A stretch of DNA of 64,000 bases, taken from contig CM067566.1 of assembly GCA_034336665.1 (NCBI GenBank), positions 29,728,330 through 29,792,329 on the forward strand. Direction: 5' to 3'. A program made the position numbers and the translations under genes. Of the stretch, positions 12,430 through 24,627 are shown piece after piece. The notes beneath the pieces are model-generated. The model made no database searches. It had not been told where the DNA came from and was given only the letters and a program-made list of their open reading frames with translations. The stretch is from Luscinia megarhynchos (Eukaryota; Chordata; Aves; Passeriformes; Turdidae). Position 1 is the first letter of the stretch; every line of letters begins with the position of its first letter.

Positions 12430-13245
12430 ACCAAAATTAAGCTAGTTGGAGCAGTGTATGTTTGTGGGATACTAGACTCTCTATTAGTGACTAATGACTC
12501 AAACATTCAAACACTTGCAGAAATCACCCAGGAGCTGTAGGAGACTGGACTATTGGTGCCAGTGGCTTAAACCATGGGCTGGCTGCTTTGCCCTGATGCA
12601 CAGAGTGACTTCCCAGGTGCAGAAGGACAGGCACACCTGAGCCTACAAAGAGGGCTCCCAGGTAAGGGAAGAGGCTGATAAGAAGAAAATCCTGTAAGTT
12701 CTTTGTGCCATGCCAGCGTACTCCCTCACATCACTCAGCTGTGAAAACTCCCCTCTGAAGTGCAGGGACATACACATCTGGGATGAAGGTATTCATTTCA
12801 GCTGATAGGCCATGATCTATTCAACTAACCTGAAATAAGAGACAGCTGCAACATCTTAGAAGACACAAAGACTCACCAAATGTCCCTTGATCCAGTATTA
12901 TATCATCCAGGGGAGCTACAGGGGTGTTTCCACCCAACCTCTGCATAATCTAAACCCCATGGGCTTGGTGTTTTGTGGATTCTTTCCTCCCACCACTTGA
13001 TGGACACAGTCTGCAACCCCTGAGAACAGGAGCCTTGGGATGTAGTTGTAATCTATGGAGCGATATTCTTTCTACTTAATCTGTTACACTTTTTCTCTCC
13101 CTCCCTCTCACTTCCCTCTCTCTCTACACCTCACATTTACTGTTAAATAAAATGCATACTATTGACTTTGGCATATGGTTTCATTTGCACCTTAATTTGG
13201 GCAGAGGCATCTCTAAAAATTTAAATAATCAGATCCTAAGAGTGT
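12430..13245 (+). mobile_element. LTR-like block, probable old endogenous retrovirus LTR
   Basis: A GC-richer island in AT-rich DNA ends in a pyrimidine tract of about 40 nt (13088-13128), immediately followed by an AATAAA signal (13146-13151), then a short tail resembling U5. In bird genomes this arrangement, with an upstream section carrying many CC/GG-rich words, is typical of ERVL/ERVK-type LTRs. I could not place exact ends, see no clear TATA box and found no target-site duplication or internal retroviral coding sequence. It could instead be another kind of old retroelement. Orientation is inferred from the AATAAA only. Confidence 0.38.
13088..13128 (+). repeat. Pyrimidine-rich CT tract
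   Basis: A nearly pure C/T run made of CTCTC and CCCTC words. It sits just before the AATAAA signal of the LTR-like block and is probably part of it. Confidence 0.7.
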
Positions 13246-15570
13246 TATATAGTTTAATGAAGTTACAGAATATTTCTAAGTGACCATTTACTTTGGGTGT
13301 TTCAATATTTTCTACTAGGTTTAAATTTCTGCCTCCAACAACTTTTTGATATCACAAAATCTACATTGTTTTGCAGATAAAATTTTGTTTTCCAGCATTC
13401 ACTGGGAGTATTCCACAAGGACACAGTTATATAGACATGAAATATGCACTTTTTTCACAGACCATCCTAGTTCAAACTGCAACAGTCAATTTTCTAATTC
13501 AGTTTTCCCTTAGACAGACTAACCCACCCAGAGATACAGAAGTAGAATTAACATTTAGGTACCCACATATCTTTGTTCCATTTGTTGTTCATTTCAGTCA
13601 TATGCTAATCTTCCAATGCAGACTGTTCTGCTTTCAATAAATTCTCATGGTATTTCTTAGAATTATATAGGTGCCTTTTCTTTTCCAAATTTCCATAACT
13701 AGATCTGGCAATTTTATCAAGTGATAATTGCCTCTGTAATGCTTCACCTTCCTTAAAATTGTGTGTGCATATGAATAAAACCTGTAAGCTGTAGATATGG
13801 TTCCACAAATTGTTTCAATAATGTTCTACTCAGGCACATTAGGAAAAACAGAAGTTCAACATTACAGCCAATTTTTTATTTAAATTCTGTACGAAATACT
13901 TTCAGATAAGCAATTAGCATTAGATATACTTGTTTCCCCAAAGTAATAATTTTCTGTTGAGGTTTTTGGTTTATATCTTCATTGCAAAGCCCAAATCAGG
14001 GACTGTTACAGACCATCTTGTCCAGTCATGGGTACTCCTGAATTCAAGTAGACTTAGGTTCTACTAAATCCACTTAGATGTCTGGCAATCTGTTTTATTT
14101 TCTTGTCAGAAATATGTTTTACCACAGATTGCTATTTTAATCTTTGACCAGAAATTTGTTTTAATATATTTCCACGTTTATGGAAACATAGAAAAAAAAC
14201 CTCCTCAGAAGAAATATTTTTAGAGGAATCCTTGAGGAAATCTCATAGATTTGAGGCCAAGGACTTGTTTTTAGGGAGTGAATATTTTGTTTGTCTGGGT
14301 TGATAGCAGTTTTCATGAGTGGTGCCACGAAAGTGATTGAAAATTAAAGTTTCAAGCTCTGATTCTCTTCTGTGCAAAGTCATGGGGTTTGCACGGATGG
14401 CTTCTAAAGTCTAGTTTCAGATAGGATAACTGCCTTACAGAATCAATAATTTGCAACTAACGGCTTGAATAGTACAGACACCACTTAGAAAGACACTGAA
14501 CTGCTAATCTTTTAAAATAAACATGTATTTTGTTCACAGCTTGGGTTTCCTCCATAGAAGCTTTCTTCAAGGTCTTCCCACGTGCAAGAACTGTTCAGGA
14601 GTTTTATTTCTAATATAAGTAAATCTGAAAACCATAAACAAATACTTCTATATAGTGAGAACAACATTTTAATACTAAATAAAGCAGTCAGATTTTGATA
14701 GTTTAAACCTGGAATTGTGTGCTAGATACAATGTTTATAACTGGCCTTCAAATTTGGTTAGTATATATAAATATGCAGTTCAGATGAAAGATGGTTCTGC
14801 AATACATATTTCCCCTTTTACTGCAAATCCAGCTTCATGCAGACAATTGCAATTTGATGTGTAACTAATTAACAAGAGCTTTAAAAATATGCATTTTAAA
14901 AAGCTGAAAGAAAGTTTTTAGTTTACTATTTGTGATTTCCCCAGTAATTTAATACTCAGAAACAGTGAGTTCACTGCAATTTAGAGCAGAATAGGCTCTA
15001 AAAGAGATGTTCTCTTAGGAGAAGTTACTTCATTTTTACTTATGACTCAACATTATGATTGCTATGGATTTTTGCCATTTTTTTCCCAGTTCTTCTGTTA
15101 GATCCTTAGAAGAAAACAATTTTCATATCCATCTTAAGAATGTCTGGTAGCAAAATCCAGCTATAGAGGTCAGTAATTTAAGGCCCAATTTAAATCTCCC
15201 ACTAGTGGAATGGAAAGATCCATTCCTACATTCAAAAGTGAAATTTAAAGTTTAGTATTATCAAGGTGATAGATGCTTTTTCTTTAGAGGATGGGGAATT
15301 GGTGTGATCCTGCAGATTCTTCTGTTTATTTCACACATATGCAAACTTCACATACCAATGTAATTGATTTCTGGATGATGGTTGCACCTTGAATAGCAAT
15401 AAGAGGATACCCTGTTTCCCTGAGTTTGTGTTTTGGCTTTTTCAGCTCTAGTTTACACAGCCTAATTTACAGCTATATCATGTCTCAACACAGTAAAAAT
15501 TTTCTACTAATAGTTCCATTATTTTCTCCGTGACAGAATTTAACAGCATCTTCATTTAAATGCTAATTTT
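13246..15570. other. AT-rich non-coding sequence
   Basis: No gene or recognisable mobile element. Open frames at 13371-13640 (+) and 13605-13808 (-) are random in appearance. Confidence 0.5.
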
Positions 15571-15592
15571 TTTCTGCAGTTAACTGCAGAAA
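15571..15592. repeat. 22-bp perfect palindrome
   Basis: The half-site tttctgcagtt is followed directly by its exact reverse complement, with no spacer. It contains two PstI-type CTGCAG words around a central GTTAAC. A perfect 22-bp palindrome with four C/G positions per arm is less expected by chance than the AT-only palindromes elsewhere in the window. It could be a dimer-binding site or an accident. Confidence 0.75.
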
Positions 15593-16907
15593 TAACATGC
15601 TTGAAGACAATATAACATTTCAAGCATTATAAAAAATATACCAAAGTTCATGCAAATTGTCCAAATCAGTCAGTAACTTTCCAAGACACAAGAAACATAT
15701 CAAGCAGTGAGAAACACCACCCCTGGTTTATCACAGAAACATCACTGCCAACTTACTGCAGAGAGATAAAGTGGGATAGAGAGGGTTTTTTGTGACTTTT
15801 TTTTCTTTTTTTACTGTAGTGCATCAAGTAACAGAGTATAAACATGTCAGCTTGGTATCTTCACAACAGACCTATGTTTTTTATTCTCAAATTCATATGC
15901 AGCTAGTTTTCATTCCCTGGCTCTTCCATGCCACACTAGCTAACCAATAGCATGTCATTTATTCCATCTGGGTTTCTATGGAATTATGTTTCTTACACTC
16001 CATGTCTATGTGCACTTCAATTTTTAGGTAGGCAGAATAGCTGTTGCTTTTTTTTAGCTTCATCTACAAGTGGAGTTTATTGTAGTCCTGTCAAATCTGG
16101 GGCAAGGTAAAATCATCATCCTGTCTCTGAACTTTATACTTTGAGACTTTTTTTTTAAAGGATTTATATGGACAGAAGAAAGAATATTAAGAAATAAAAA
16201 ACTAATTTATTCATTAACTAAGACAAGGGCATACTGTAAAGTCATATTTTGAAACTGATATACCATTTTTAAATCCACATTCATTAAGAAAACCATCAGC
16301 AATATTATAGGAGTTATATTTTTCACAGATAATATCAAAACTATTTTAAAAGAAATTTGTGCCATCAATGTGGTTCATTACTATACCAGGGCCTTAATCT
16401 TTCGTTATTCATAATTAAAACTAGATTAAGATTTGTTCTGGGTCCACTGTAGATTTGTCCAAGGTGACAGCTATGGGGATTGCTCTATATTAGACAGTAC
16501 TATTAAACAGATAGTATTATAAGTTTGAATGAGGCTTTTGAAAATATATAATACACAGTTTTTAAAATTTTCTATTTCATTAAAGAAACTACCATCTGAA
16601 AAATGGTACTAGCCACTGTGGCCCAATTAAAACCAGTGAAGTCTTTGAAGATGTAGCCATGCTTTTCCCCTTTACATTATAATATATTCTAGTACTTGAT
16701 CTGGCTATCTTTTTTCCAAGTATAGGGAAGTTCTGGTTAAAAAAACCCTGCCAAAATGTATGTCTCAATGCTTTTCAAAGATTCTTACCTCTTTCTTTTA
16801 TTAATAGTCAGCTCTGTGTGGAAACATCTTGGAGCTGCTTGAAGTGAGGTGCTGGTGAGACAGGTTCTTTTCACTTTAACTCATATAAATTAAAAAAAAT
16901 AAAAGAT
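15593..16907. other. AT-rich non-coding sequence
   Basis: No feature recognised. Short homopolymer runs only. Confidence 0.5.
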
Positions 16908-17098
16908 AAAAAGGAGAGGGAGAGGAGAGAGGAGAGGAGAGAGGAGAGGAGAGGAGAGGAGAGAGGAGAGGGAGAGGAGAGGAGAGGAGAGGAGAGGAGA
17001 GGAGAGGAGGAGAGGAGAGGAGAGGAGAGGAGAGGAGAGGAGAGGAGAGAGGAGAGGAGAGGAGAGGAAGAGGAAAAGGAAAAGGAAAGGAAAAAGGG
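16908..17098 (+). repeat. 191-nt uninterrupted homopurine tract, (GGAGA)n
   Basis: Every base from 16908 to 17098 is A or G; the bounding T residues are at 16907 and 17099. Most of it is a GGAGA/GAGGA pentamer array with a few 4-nt and 7-nt slips, decaying at the right end into GGAAAA units. Long mirror-type purine runs are known to form intramolecular triplexes (H-DNA) and to stall polymerases, and tend to vary in length. The two long minus-strand frames across it (Leu/Ser/Pro-rich) are translations of the repeat, not genes. Confidence 0.92.
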
Positions 17099-20000
17099 TA
17101 AGAGGAAATTTGCATGCTGAAAGGATGGAGACTTATTGAAATAAGAAGTAAGATTTAAAAAAGAAACTACCAAGAGGAACTTATGGAATTTTATCTATCA
17201 CTACAGCCATTTAATTCTCAAAATATTTCTTCCATTTTAACATGAAGCACCGTTTGTAACCCAAACATGGGCAATATGAAATCAGCTCAGCAGTAAATAC
17301 AGCTCTTGTTCAGCAAACTCCCAAAATATTTTGGGATGCAATCAGGGTAGCTGGATGATTTTCCCTGCTGGGAACACTCTTCACACTATACTTACTTTCT
17401 CCAAATTCATGCAGGCTGACAAATGCACTTGGTTGTTTCAGTTAATTAGACAATGGTCCCTTGATGCAGAATGAAGACAAATCCAATACCTGATATGTGG
17501 AGTGCTGAAAGATTGTAAGTGGTTGCTATTTTTGGCAGGTTTCAACAAAAAAATAGACTTATATTTCTATAAATGTGTAATTGCTACATTGTGCTTGCCA
17601 GCTATTGCTTTTAAGCAGCTGAGTTCTGATTTACGTGCTAAACCTGCAGTAGTGATACAGACAGATTACATTTGGTAAAAAGTGTAGGTCACTCTCACAG
17701 ATGTCATTGTTCCTTGGTTTAGGACAAAAAAAAATTTTGTAAGTTATAACTCCCCTTTTTTGCTAGGGTAATAGCCTTTAAATATATGTCTGGGGGGTAG
17801 GATTAGACTCCCTTTCAAAATTCATGATCCTTAACAAAGATAAGGCACTTGATAACGTATGAAACTAATAAAATTTGATTAAAATGCAAACAAACTAGTC
17901 TGAGACAGTGTAGACCCCTTTTTAACTGTGGCATTAGGAGAGAAAAGAGATTTCTCCCCCATTTTCTCAAAATCTCGGGAAGGAAAATGGGGAAGAGTCA
18001 TCCAAACTTGTTTACAATGAGAAACAGATGTGAGTTATTATGGAGTGTTAGTGTAATATTAATAGGAGATTGGTATCTGTATTATTTCAGATACACATTT
18101 CCCAGTTATACTCAGAAGACAGAAAGCTTGGGAGTTCTGCAAGTATTGTAGTAAACCCCTGATTACTTTTCATGGGGATGTCATGGCTAGGGTTGCAAGC
18201 TAGTGGTGCAGGAGGGAGACCAAAACAGGTCTCTAGGCAGCTGTTGTGCTCCAGTGGAAGAGAAAGGGAAGTACTTCCCATGAACAAAATCACAGAGGGC
18301 TGAGAAATAGCTGAGTAGTGACATTCTGACATTCTAATATTGCATTATATTTGCCTTCTGGTGCAACTTCAGTGCTTGCTTGCACTCCTGCCCAAGTATG
18401 GTGAGAAAAACATCACAACAGGGAGTCAGGGCATCAATTTGCAATAACGTTGCAGTTGTCCAGCTCCATCAGATAAAGTATTTTGCATGTCTCTCTTACA
18501 AGGGTCACTGACCTACAACATGCATGTTCCAGCAGAAGTTTTTGTGGTGATAGCTGAGAAATCAAGTGTCAGAATTGTAAACAATAGGTCATCTCTGATT
18601 TACAAAAGAAATTTAGGAGAACGCAGTCTGAATCTTTGTGTCAAATAACAACTTTCAAATGCACTTGGCCATTCAGTAAAGAATGCTCTTGCATGGCAGA
18701 ATGATTTCATATGTGACCATGTAAATACAAGTCTGATGATGGAAAAACTGCAGCTATGAGTTCTGAATTAACAACAATGGGGGAGACGTGGTGACACTGA
18801 ATGCTAGTAGATATATTAAGTATCTACATTATTAACTGAAAACTAATTTAATTGTATACTTCTTATGTATAATGAACAGGAATCTCTAATTCTGAATTTC
18901 CACATATCACTAATAAATTGGAAGACTAATTAATGAAATATTGCCGCAATATTGGATAGCTAATTTATCAAGCAAATTGTTTTTGAACTCTTGTGTGAAG
19001 ATGCCTGTGGCTATGTCACATGATACTGTATAAGTTATGTACTGAAGCGAATTTTGACTGCCAGAATACTCTAGTGTAGACCATAACACTAAAAATCCAT
19101 CTGACACATTTCTCATGCAGAATACTTTTTCATGTAAAACAGCATTTACAGATAAAGAAATTGAAGATACTGCTTTTAAAGGTTTGGGGTTACATATCAC
19201 ATTTTAGTTTCATCTAATTGGAGTGCCATTTAAAAACAAGAGCTGCTAAAAAAGAAGCTGGCCAAAGATATGGGGAAAGTGTAATAATCAGTTTAAATAT
19301 CAAGGTTTAAATGTGGATTTTAAAACTCCCAGTAGGAATGGGATGGAAATTTAATCCTAAGGAATATTTTGAAAGCTTGATTATAGAAAATGTTGACTGC
19401 TATTCTTGAGTAATAGGCCATATCTTTGAACAGTAAGGAAGCAATGATCAATTAAATGTGTGCTATATTCTGAACTGGGGTATAAAACTGCTTTTATATG
19501 CAATGTGTACAGACATAGTTGTAAAACAAAATAATATCATTAGATAACACATTATAGAACTGTTTAAATTAGTATATAAGTGTTTTGTTACCATACTTAG
19601 AGAATTGCTTAGGTAAGATTTTACTTTATCATGTAAAATATTTGAGGGGGAATCTTCATTAATCAGGAAGTCTGAATGCTCTTCTTGTATTGGAAGTAGA
19701 AGAGAGCCCAAGGCAGCTGCTCTTTCAGCACTGCTGTAGGTATTTCTAGAACTCCACGGTTCAGAGGTGCTAAGTACAGCAATCAGATTTCACCTAGACT
19801 TCTCCATGATTTAATGGTCTTATACTTAAATAAGCCATAAAGTTTAATGGTGGTGTTTGTGTTTAAAGCCAGAAACACACTTATATACTTTTCTGGACCA
19901 AGACCATTAACACCATCATTGAAATATCTGAACAACACAACTGAGGCATTAAATAGAACATTTTGTGGAGGCAAGTTCCTATTCGTAATACCATCCCATT

Positions 20001-20680
20001 GATCCAAGGACAAGGCAGGAGGAGACTGAAGATAAGATTTTTTTCCCCCCTTTCACAAAGAGGCATGGTCCTTTGCTGCACAAATAGTTCCAAACAAATC
20101 ATAAGGGAGCACGCTTGAGCTCACTATGATTAAACAAACTATCATAGTTTGGCTGGAAACGGCTTTCAGAAAATTCACACAGAAAGTTTGTGTCAGATCC
20201 TAGCCCTGCAATATCTGACTCATAGCCAACGCTCTAAATACAAGACAATCTGAATCACCTTAGTTTCCAATCTCCTTTTCCAGAAGGTTTAGTATTTTTT
20301 TTCCTTCCCTCATGTGGTCTGAGTTTCAATAATTACATCAAGAAGATGTCAGCAGGAGGTGTAGAGGGAAGGAAAAAATGAGTTTCAGTGTAATAAAATC
20401 TCAGGATTTTAAGACTAAAAGTTTCTTCGCCTACTCACAAACTTCTGAACTATTGCCTTACTTTTTGTTCATAGAGTGTGAGTTTTTAATCTGATAGTTG
20501 AAAATGGGCAGGTGAAATCAGGTGTCATAGTAGGCTGCATAGACTGAATAGCCAAATTCAAAGAAAACAATTTAAGTCTCAGATTATTACTGCCATAATG
20601 AAATTAATAGACTTTTTTTCATTCAGAAATGAGTTTTATTAAGTACTAATTACCTTGTTTGGTGGGACACTGACATAACA
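17099..20680. other. AT-rich non-coding sequence
   Basis: No gene or known repeat recognised. Minus-strand frames at 18087-18332, 18910-19200, 19463-19711 and 19783-20102 have no recognisable motifs and no coding-like composition. Confidence 0.5.
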
Positions 20681-21345
20681 ATTGAGTCCTTTATTTATAG
20701 TTGTTGTCCAGCACTTAAAATCTGATAATTCTTACTTTTATTGTAAGCAGAAGAGCATGGTTTGTGACTTCAAGAGTGGTCCTAATGCCAAGATCGTGTT
20801 GGAGCATTGGAATTGCAAGAATCCATTCCCCACTCCCAGTGAGAAGGGAAGCAGCTGGCTTCTCATCTGTGGTCACTTACTGAATACAGCCAGTTACAGC
20901 CACACCCCAATGACATCTTGCAGTATGAGAACTTCATTAAATCTTCTTACCAGTGAAGCTATAGAGCAGAACTGAAAACTTTTCTTCTCAGGGCCTGAGT
21001 CATAGTTAGCAGGATAATTGGAACTGATCAAGGACCTTGTTATGCTGCTCTAATATTCAAAAGCTTACACACTTTCTCCATGAAAGATTTCAAATTTATT
21101 TAGCATACAGGTAGCAATTATCAGTAAAATAAAGGACACTATAGTTTTTCAGAGTGTATTATGATCAGCTAGGAAATTAGGACTTGGGGTAAGGCACTCT
21201 ATTTTGATTTTACAGGATAATTGGCAAGCAGACAGCAACTACTGGAATCATAATTTGACTGTGATGGGTACACATCTGCAATCCTTGCAAAGTCCTTGAC
21301 AAACTCTGTACAGTACAGTATGGAAAGTGCAAAGGTCTCCTTGAG
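20681..21345. other. Mixed-composition non-coding sequence
   Basis: The part from about 20755 to 20960 is less AT-rich than its surroundings and lies in a 97-codon plus-strand frame that I do not recognise. No splice or start context supports an exon. It may be decayed repeat or unique sequence. Confidence 0.35.
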
Positions 21346-21349
21346 TTTC

Positions 21350-21665
21350 CTTGTTTGCGGATTGTCTGTCACTGTCCTAATGGGGGCAGCTCTTTATGGC
21401 TCTAGGTGTGAATGGAAAGTGGTGTATTGGAGTAGCACTCTGCCAGCTCACAGCTCAGGCTTTCCTGTGCTTTTCCTCCTGCAATGACACTTGGCTGAGT
21501 TAAGCTGAAATGACTGTCGTGAGCATGACCCGCACTGCTTCCTCCAGCAGCAAGGAACTCGCCGTGCCAAGAGGGGCTCTTCTGCCTGTACAGTGCTCAG
21601 ACTGGGACTGATCTGTGGTAGTATGTCAGCTGCAAAAGGAGCTGAGCATATCAGCAGGTTAGACA
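21350..21665. other. GC-richer island with several CpGs
   Basis: This stretch holds five or six CpG dinucleotides (for example near 21357, 21520, 21531 and 21559-21562) in a window where CpG is generally rare. Short frames on both strands are not protein-like. It could be an old repeat insertion not yet fully deaminated, or a conserved element. No family was recognised. Confidence 0.35.
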
Positions 21666-22350
21666 CCCACTTTCTATGTCAGAGTAACAAGACTTCTAGT
21701 CACTTGTTGTTTTATGAATAATCTTACACAGGTTCCTCAAAGCCATATCCCAAAAGAAATTAAATACTAAAGAACTGATAAGCACAAGCCTCTCTGCCTT
21801 CTTTTAGGTTTCTGATCTACTTTGGTCAGACAAAACATCTGCTTAAGTAACAGTTTGTTATATCATTATTATGAAATTTTTTTTCTGAGCATTATCCATC
21901 ATGAGAAAGAATTCTAAACTTGGTAGTACCCCATGGGTCTTCTCACTTGTGCCAAATGTATTATACTATCAAAGCCCATCATAAAAAGACATTATTTGTA
22001 ATGGGTGGTTTATGTCTGTAGCAAAACAGTATTACTTTTTATCTGGTCACAATGACACATATGTTTTATTACTTGATTTGAAACAGCAGAAGTACTATTT
22101 TGTATTGAATTTCCAATTTTGCTGTTTTATCCTGTTTCTCTTCTGTATTGTTCATGTGATAAGCTCCATCTTGTTTGAGGAAAACCTCTCTTTTATTTAG
22201 TCAGGAGGGTGTACTATCAATCTATCTTTCAACTGGCAGAATCTAAATATTAGCATATACCATAAAATGACAATTGAGTATCATCTGAGGAGACATAAGC
22301 ATGTCTATTGCTTCTCCTGTCCAGAGAAGAAAAGGGACTCCTGTTACCTT
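21666..22350. other. AT-rich non-coding sequence
   Basis: No feature supported. A 62-codon frame at 22012-22200 has a hydrophobic, T-rich translation expected of random T-rich DNA. Confidence 0.5.
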
Positions 22351-22356
22351 GTTTAT

Positions 22357-22380
22357 AAAAAAAAAAAAAGTTTTTTTTTA
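22357..22380. repeat. A13-G-T9 inverted homopolymer pair
   Basis: A run of A is followed by a single G and a run of T, forming a potential A:T hairpin. This is a low-complexity feature of no known function. Confidence 0.8.
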
Positions 22381-22898
22381 AATAAAGTTAGTTTTGTATG
22401 TTTTCTCAGGGACCTTTTTAGATTTTTCAAGATATAAGTATTACCATGCTGTAGTCTTAGACATGCCAAATTGCAGTTGCAGTATAATAATTATCACCTA
22501 GTCAGACCTATGATATCATCTTTACAACTAATGTCCTTAAGCCTTCAAAATAAAGGCTGTCCTATGTAAGTAGTTTTGATTTAAATGTTTCAGGGTCATA
22601 GAGAAAAATTTACACTGTGGGCTCATGAAGGAAGTTGGATAATGAGGAACCTGCTGTGTCTTCTTGATCTTCCCCTTCCCATATGCGTTTTCTCTTAAGA
22701 TCTTACTGATACCTCATTTTACAGTTTTTCCCATTTAACAGCATATCAATAAGCCATTTTACATTTTTTCAGATTCCATATGTAGCACAGAAACATGTAA
22801 GGTTTGGGTGGAGTCAAATACGGACATCAGGCCAGATAATAGATGATGTTTTGTGGTAAGGAAAATCCAAAAGTCTGAAAAGTGTGCTCAGTTGTATT

Positions 22899-22929
22899 CA
22901 GGGACATACCCTATATAAGTATGTCCCTG
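22899..22929. repeat. Perfect 11-bp stem hairpin
   Basis: The arm cagggacatac (22899-22909) is exactly complementary to gtatgtccctg (22919-22929), separated by a 9-nt AT-rich loop. Both arms are balanced in composition, so this is a stronger fold than the AT-only palindromes nearby. It is too short for a typical microRNA precursor on its own, and the flanks do not extend the stem beyond a G:T pair. It might be a dimer-binding site, a relic of a transposon end or chance. Confidence 0.7.
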
Positions 22930-23795
22930 GGGACAGCTTTTATCAGACTAGCAGTCCCTGGCTGCACATCACAGAATATGTAAGTGTAGTCTATAAATTA
23001 TTAGTTCTGTGTTTTGTTTAAGCCAGGTAGCCATGCTTCGGACTACAGAACTCAGTAATTCTTTGTAGATTGTTCTGTTTTTAATCTCATATTTATCACT
23101 ACTTGCTACTTTTACAGATTAAATTCAAGTCTACAACTATATGTAAGATAGCCAACATTATATATGGCTACAATTTTTTGTAGAGTCCTGTGAGGACCTA
23201 AATCCCTCTTTCAGAAATCCAAATATTAACTGAAATAATGATAGTTTCTCTTTTGTTGTCATCACCCTGTATTTATACACAGAATGCATATGAATGAGAA
23301 TAGAGTAAGGAGAGTGAATAACCATGAAGTCCCATATTTCCTCTTCAGTCAAGCCCACACATATTTTTTCATTTCTGCTCTCCAGTACCTGATCCAATTC
23401 ACTAGTAGTGGGACAAGCTATTCTCAGTTTCAGATGTAAAAATAGGAAAAGGAAAAGACAGAATAAAGAAGGGTATAATGAAGGATAGTACTTAGCTACC
23501 AATAAAGCTCAATTTCCATCTGTTACTTATGCCAGGAAGGGTTTATGTGGGTATACCAAGAATATATATTGGAGAAAATCTCCAGGTGTTCCACAGTTTT
23601 AATATCAGATCACCTAAATACATGTTGCTATTTTAAAAAAGGTTTGTCCACCGCCTAAAAATAATGAAGTATTAAGAAATAATTCTTACCCATTGCTACA
23701 GCATTCAGTGTGGTCATTGATTTCCTCATAATCAACCACAAACTCAACAGATTTTTTACTTTAAAAATTAATTCAACACCTTGCCTTTTTAAAAT
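22930..23795. other. AT-rich non-coding sequence
   Basis: No supported gene. The 114-codon minus-strand frame at 23158-23502 is the longest in the window, but its translation shows no recognisable domain, it has no exon-like context, and such a length is possible by chance in 64 kb. Confidence 0.5.
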
Positions 23796-24385
23796 GATGC
23801 GTGACAAAGGCTCTTAGAGTTCAAGCATGAAGTAACGCTGTGATTTTAACCATATCGTTTATTTTCCTTTGTTGGGCGATTTCCTAAAGCGGATTAAAAG
23901 CTGCTTGCCAATCTTTCAAATGCTATTATATATCATTCTAGAGAAAATGTTATTTAAACTGGTCTGAAGCTGGTGTTCCTTTTAAGCCTGAAACACTTCT
24001 TTCCAGAGAAGGGAAGAGACGAATACATTTAAAAAGTAAGAGACAAACTTAACAGGAAATGTAGCAGCCTGTTGCTTATCCGTATGCAGAACCTCACCAC
24101 TGGAGCAAATCAGCACAGTACAGAGTCTCATTAGCTGCCCTGAGATCTGTTATATGTGTGAATCCCAGGCTGCCTGGGGATTTGCTTTTGCCTGCCTCCT
24201 GGGTTTCAGACTCATGAGAATGGTGTAAGGGACATAAACCCTAAGGGATGTTAACCTGCTTAAGCTGCGTCCTAAGCAGCTGGACCAGAAAATGATAAAA
24301 TTATGGCAGAAAGGCTTAGGGTGTGCCTACATAAATAAGAAGGGCATCTTCTAAATGTTTTTGGGATTGCACATGAAGGTCGGGG
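23796..24385. other. CpG-retaining block, candidate conserved non-coding element
   Basis: CpG dinucleotides occur near 23800, 23836, 23856, 23877, 23890, 24020, 24080, 24268 and 24381, a marked local enrichment. The first 100 bp contain AT-rich words of transcription-factor type next to CpG words such as GGGCGATTT and AGCGGATTA. No open frame, repeat family or CpG island by usual size and density is present. Retained CpGs in otherwise unique AT-rich DNA can mark selective constraint, as in vertebrate conserved non-coding enhancers, but this is inference from one sequence. Confidence 0.3.
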
Positions 24386-24569
24386 GAAAGGAATGTTTTC
24401 TTCTCTCTATGCTCACTCCACAATTCAAATCAGGATCAGAAGTTAAAATGACTGAGGATCTTAAGCAATATCAGTGTTCTTCTGTTCTGTTCAGTGTATC
24501 TGACACAGGCAGATTTGTATCAACCCAGATATGACTGCAAGGCTAACTGGTTGCAGCTGTTTGCAGGTG

Positions 24570-24570
<1 letters not shown>

Positions 24571-24609
<39 letters not shown>
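24571..24609 (+). repeat. (CAA)13 microsatellite
   Basis: Thirteen perfect CAA units are followed by degenerate AAT units to about 24627. It is a simple-sequence repeat and likely length-polymorphic. Confidence 0.95.
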
Positions 24610-24610
<1 letters not shown>

Positions 24611-24627
24611 AATAATGATAATAGTAA

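Noticed and set aside
16871..17173. Leu/Ser/Pro-rich minus-strand open frames of 79 and 100 codons
   Set aside because: They are translations of the GGAGA repeat; a purine-only strand cannot form stop codons on its complement.
23158..23502. 114-codon minus-strand frame, the longest in the window
   Set aside because: No domain, no exon context, and expected by chance for the best of hundreds of frames in 64 kb.
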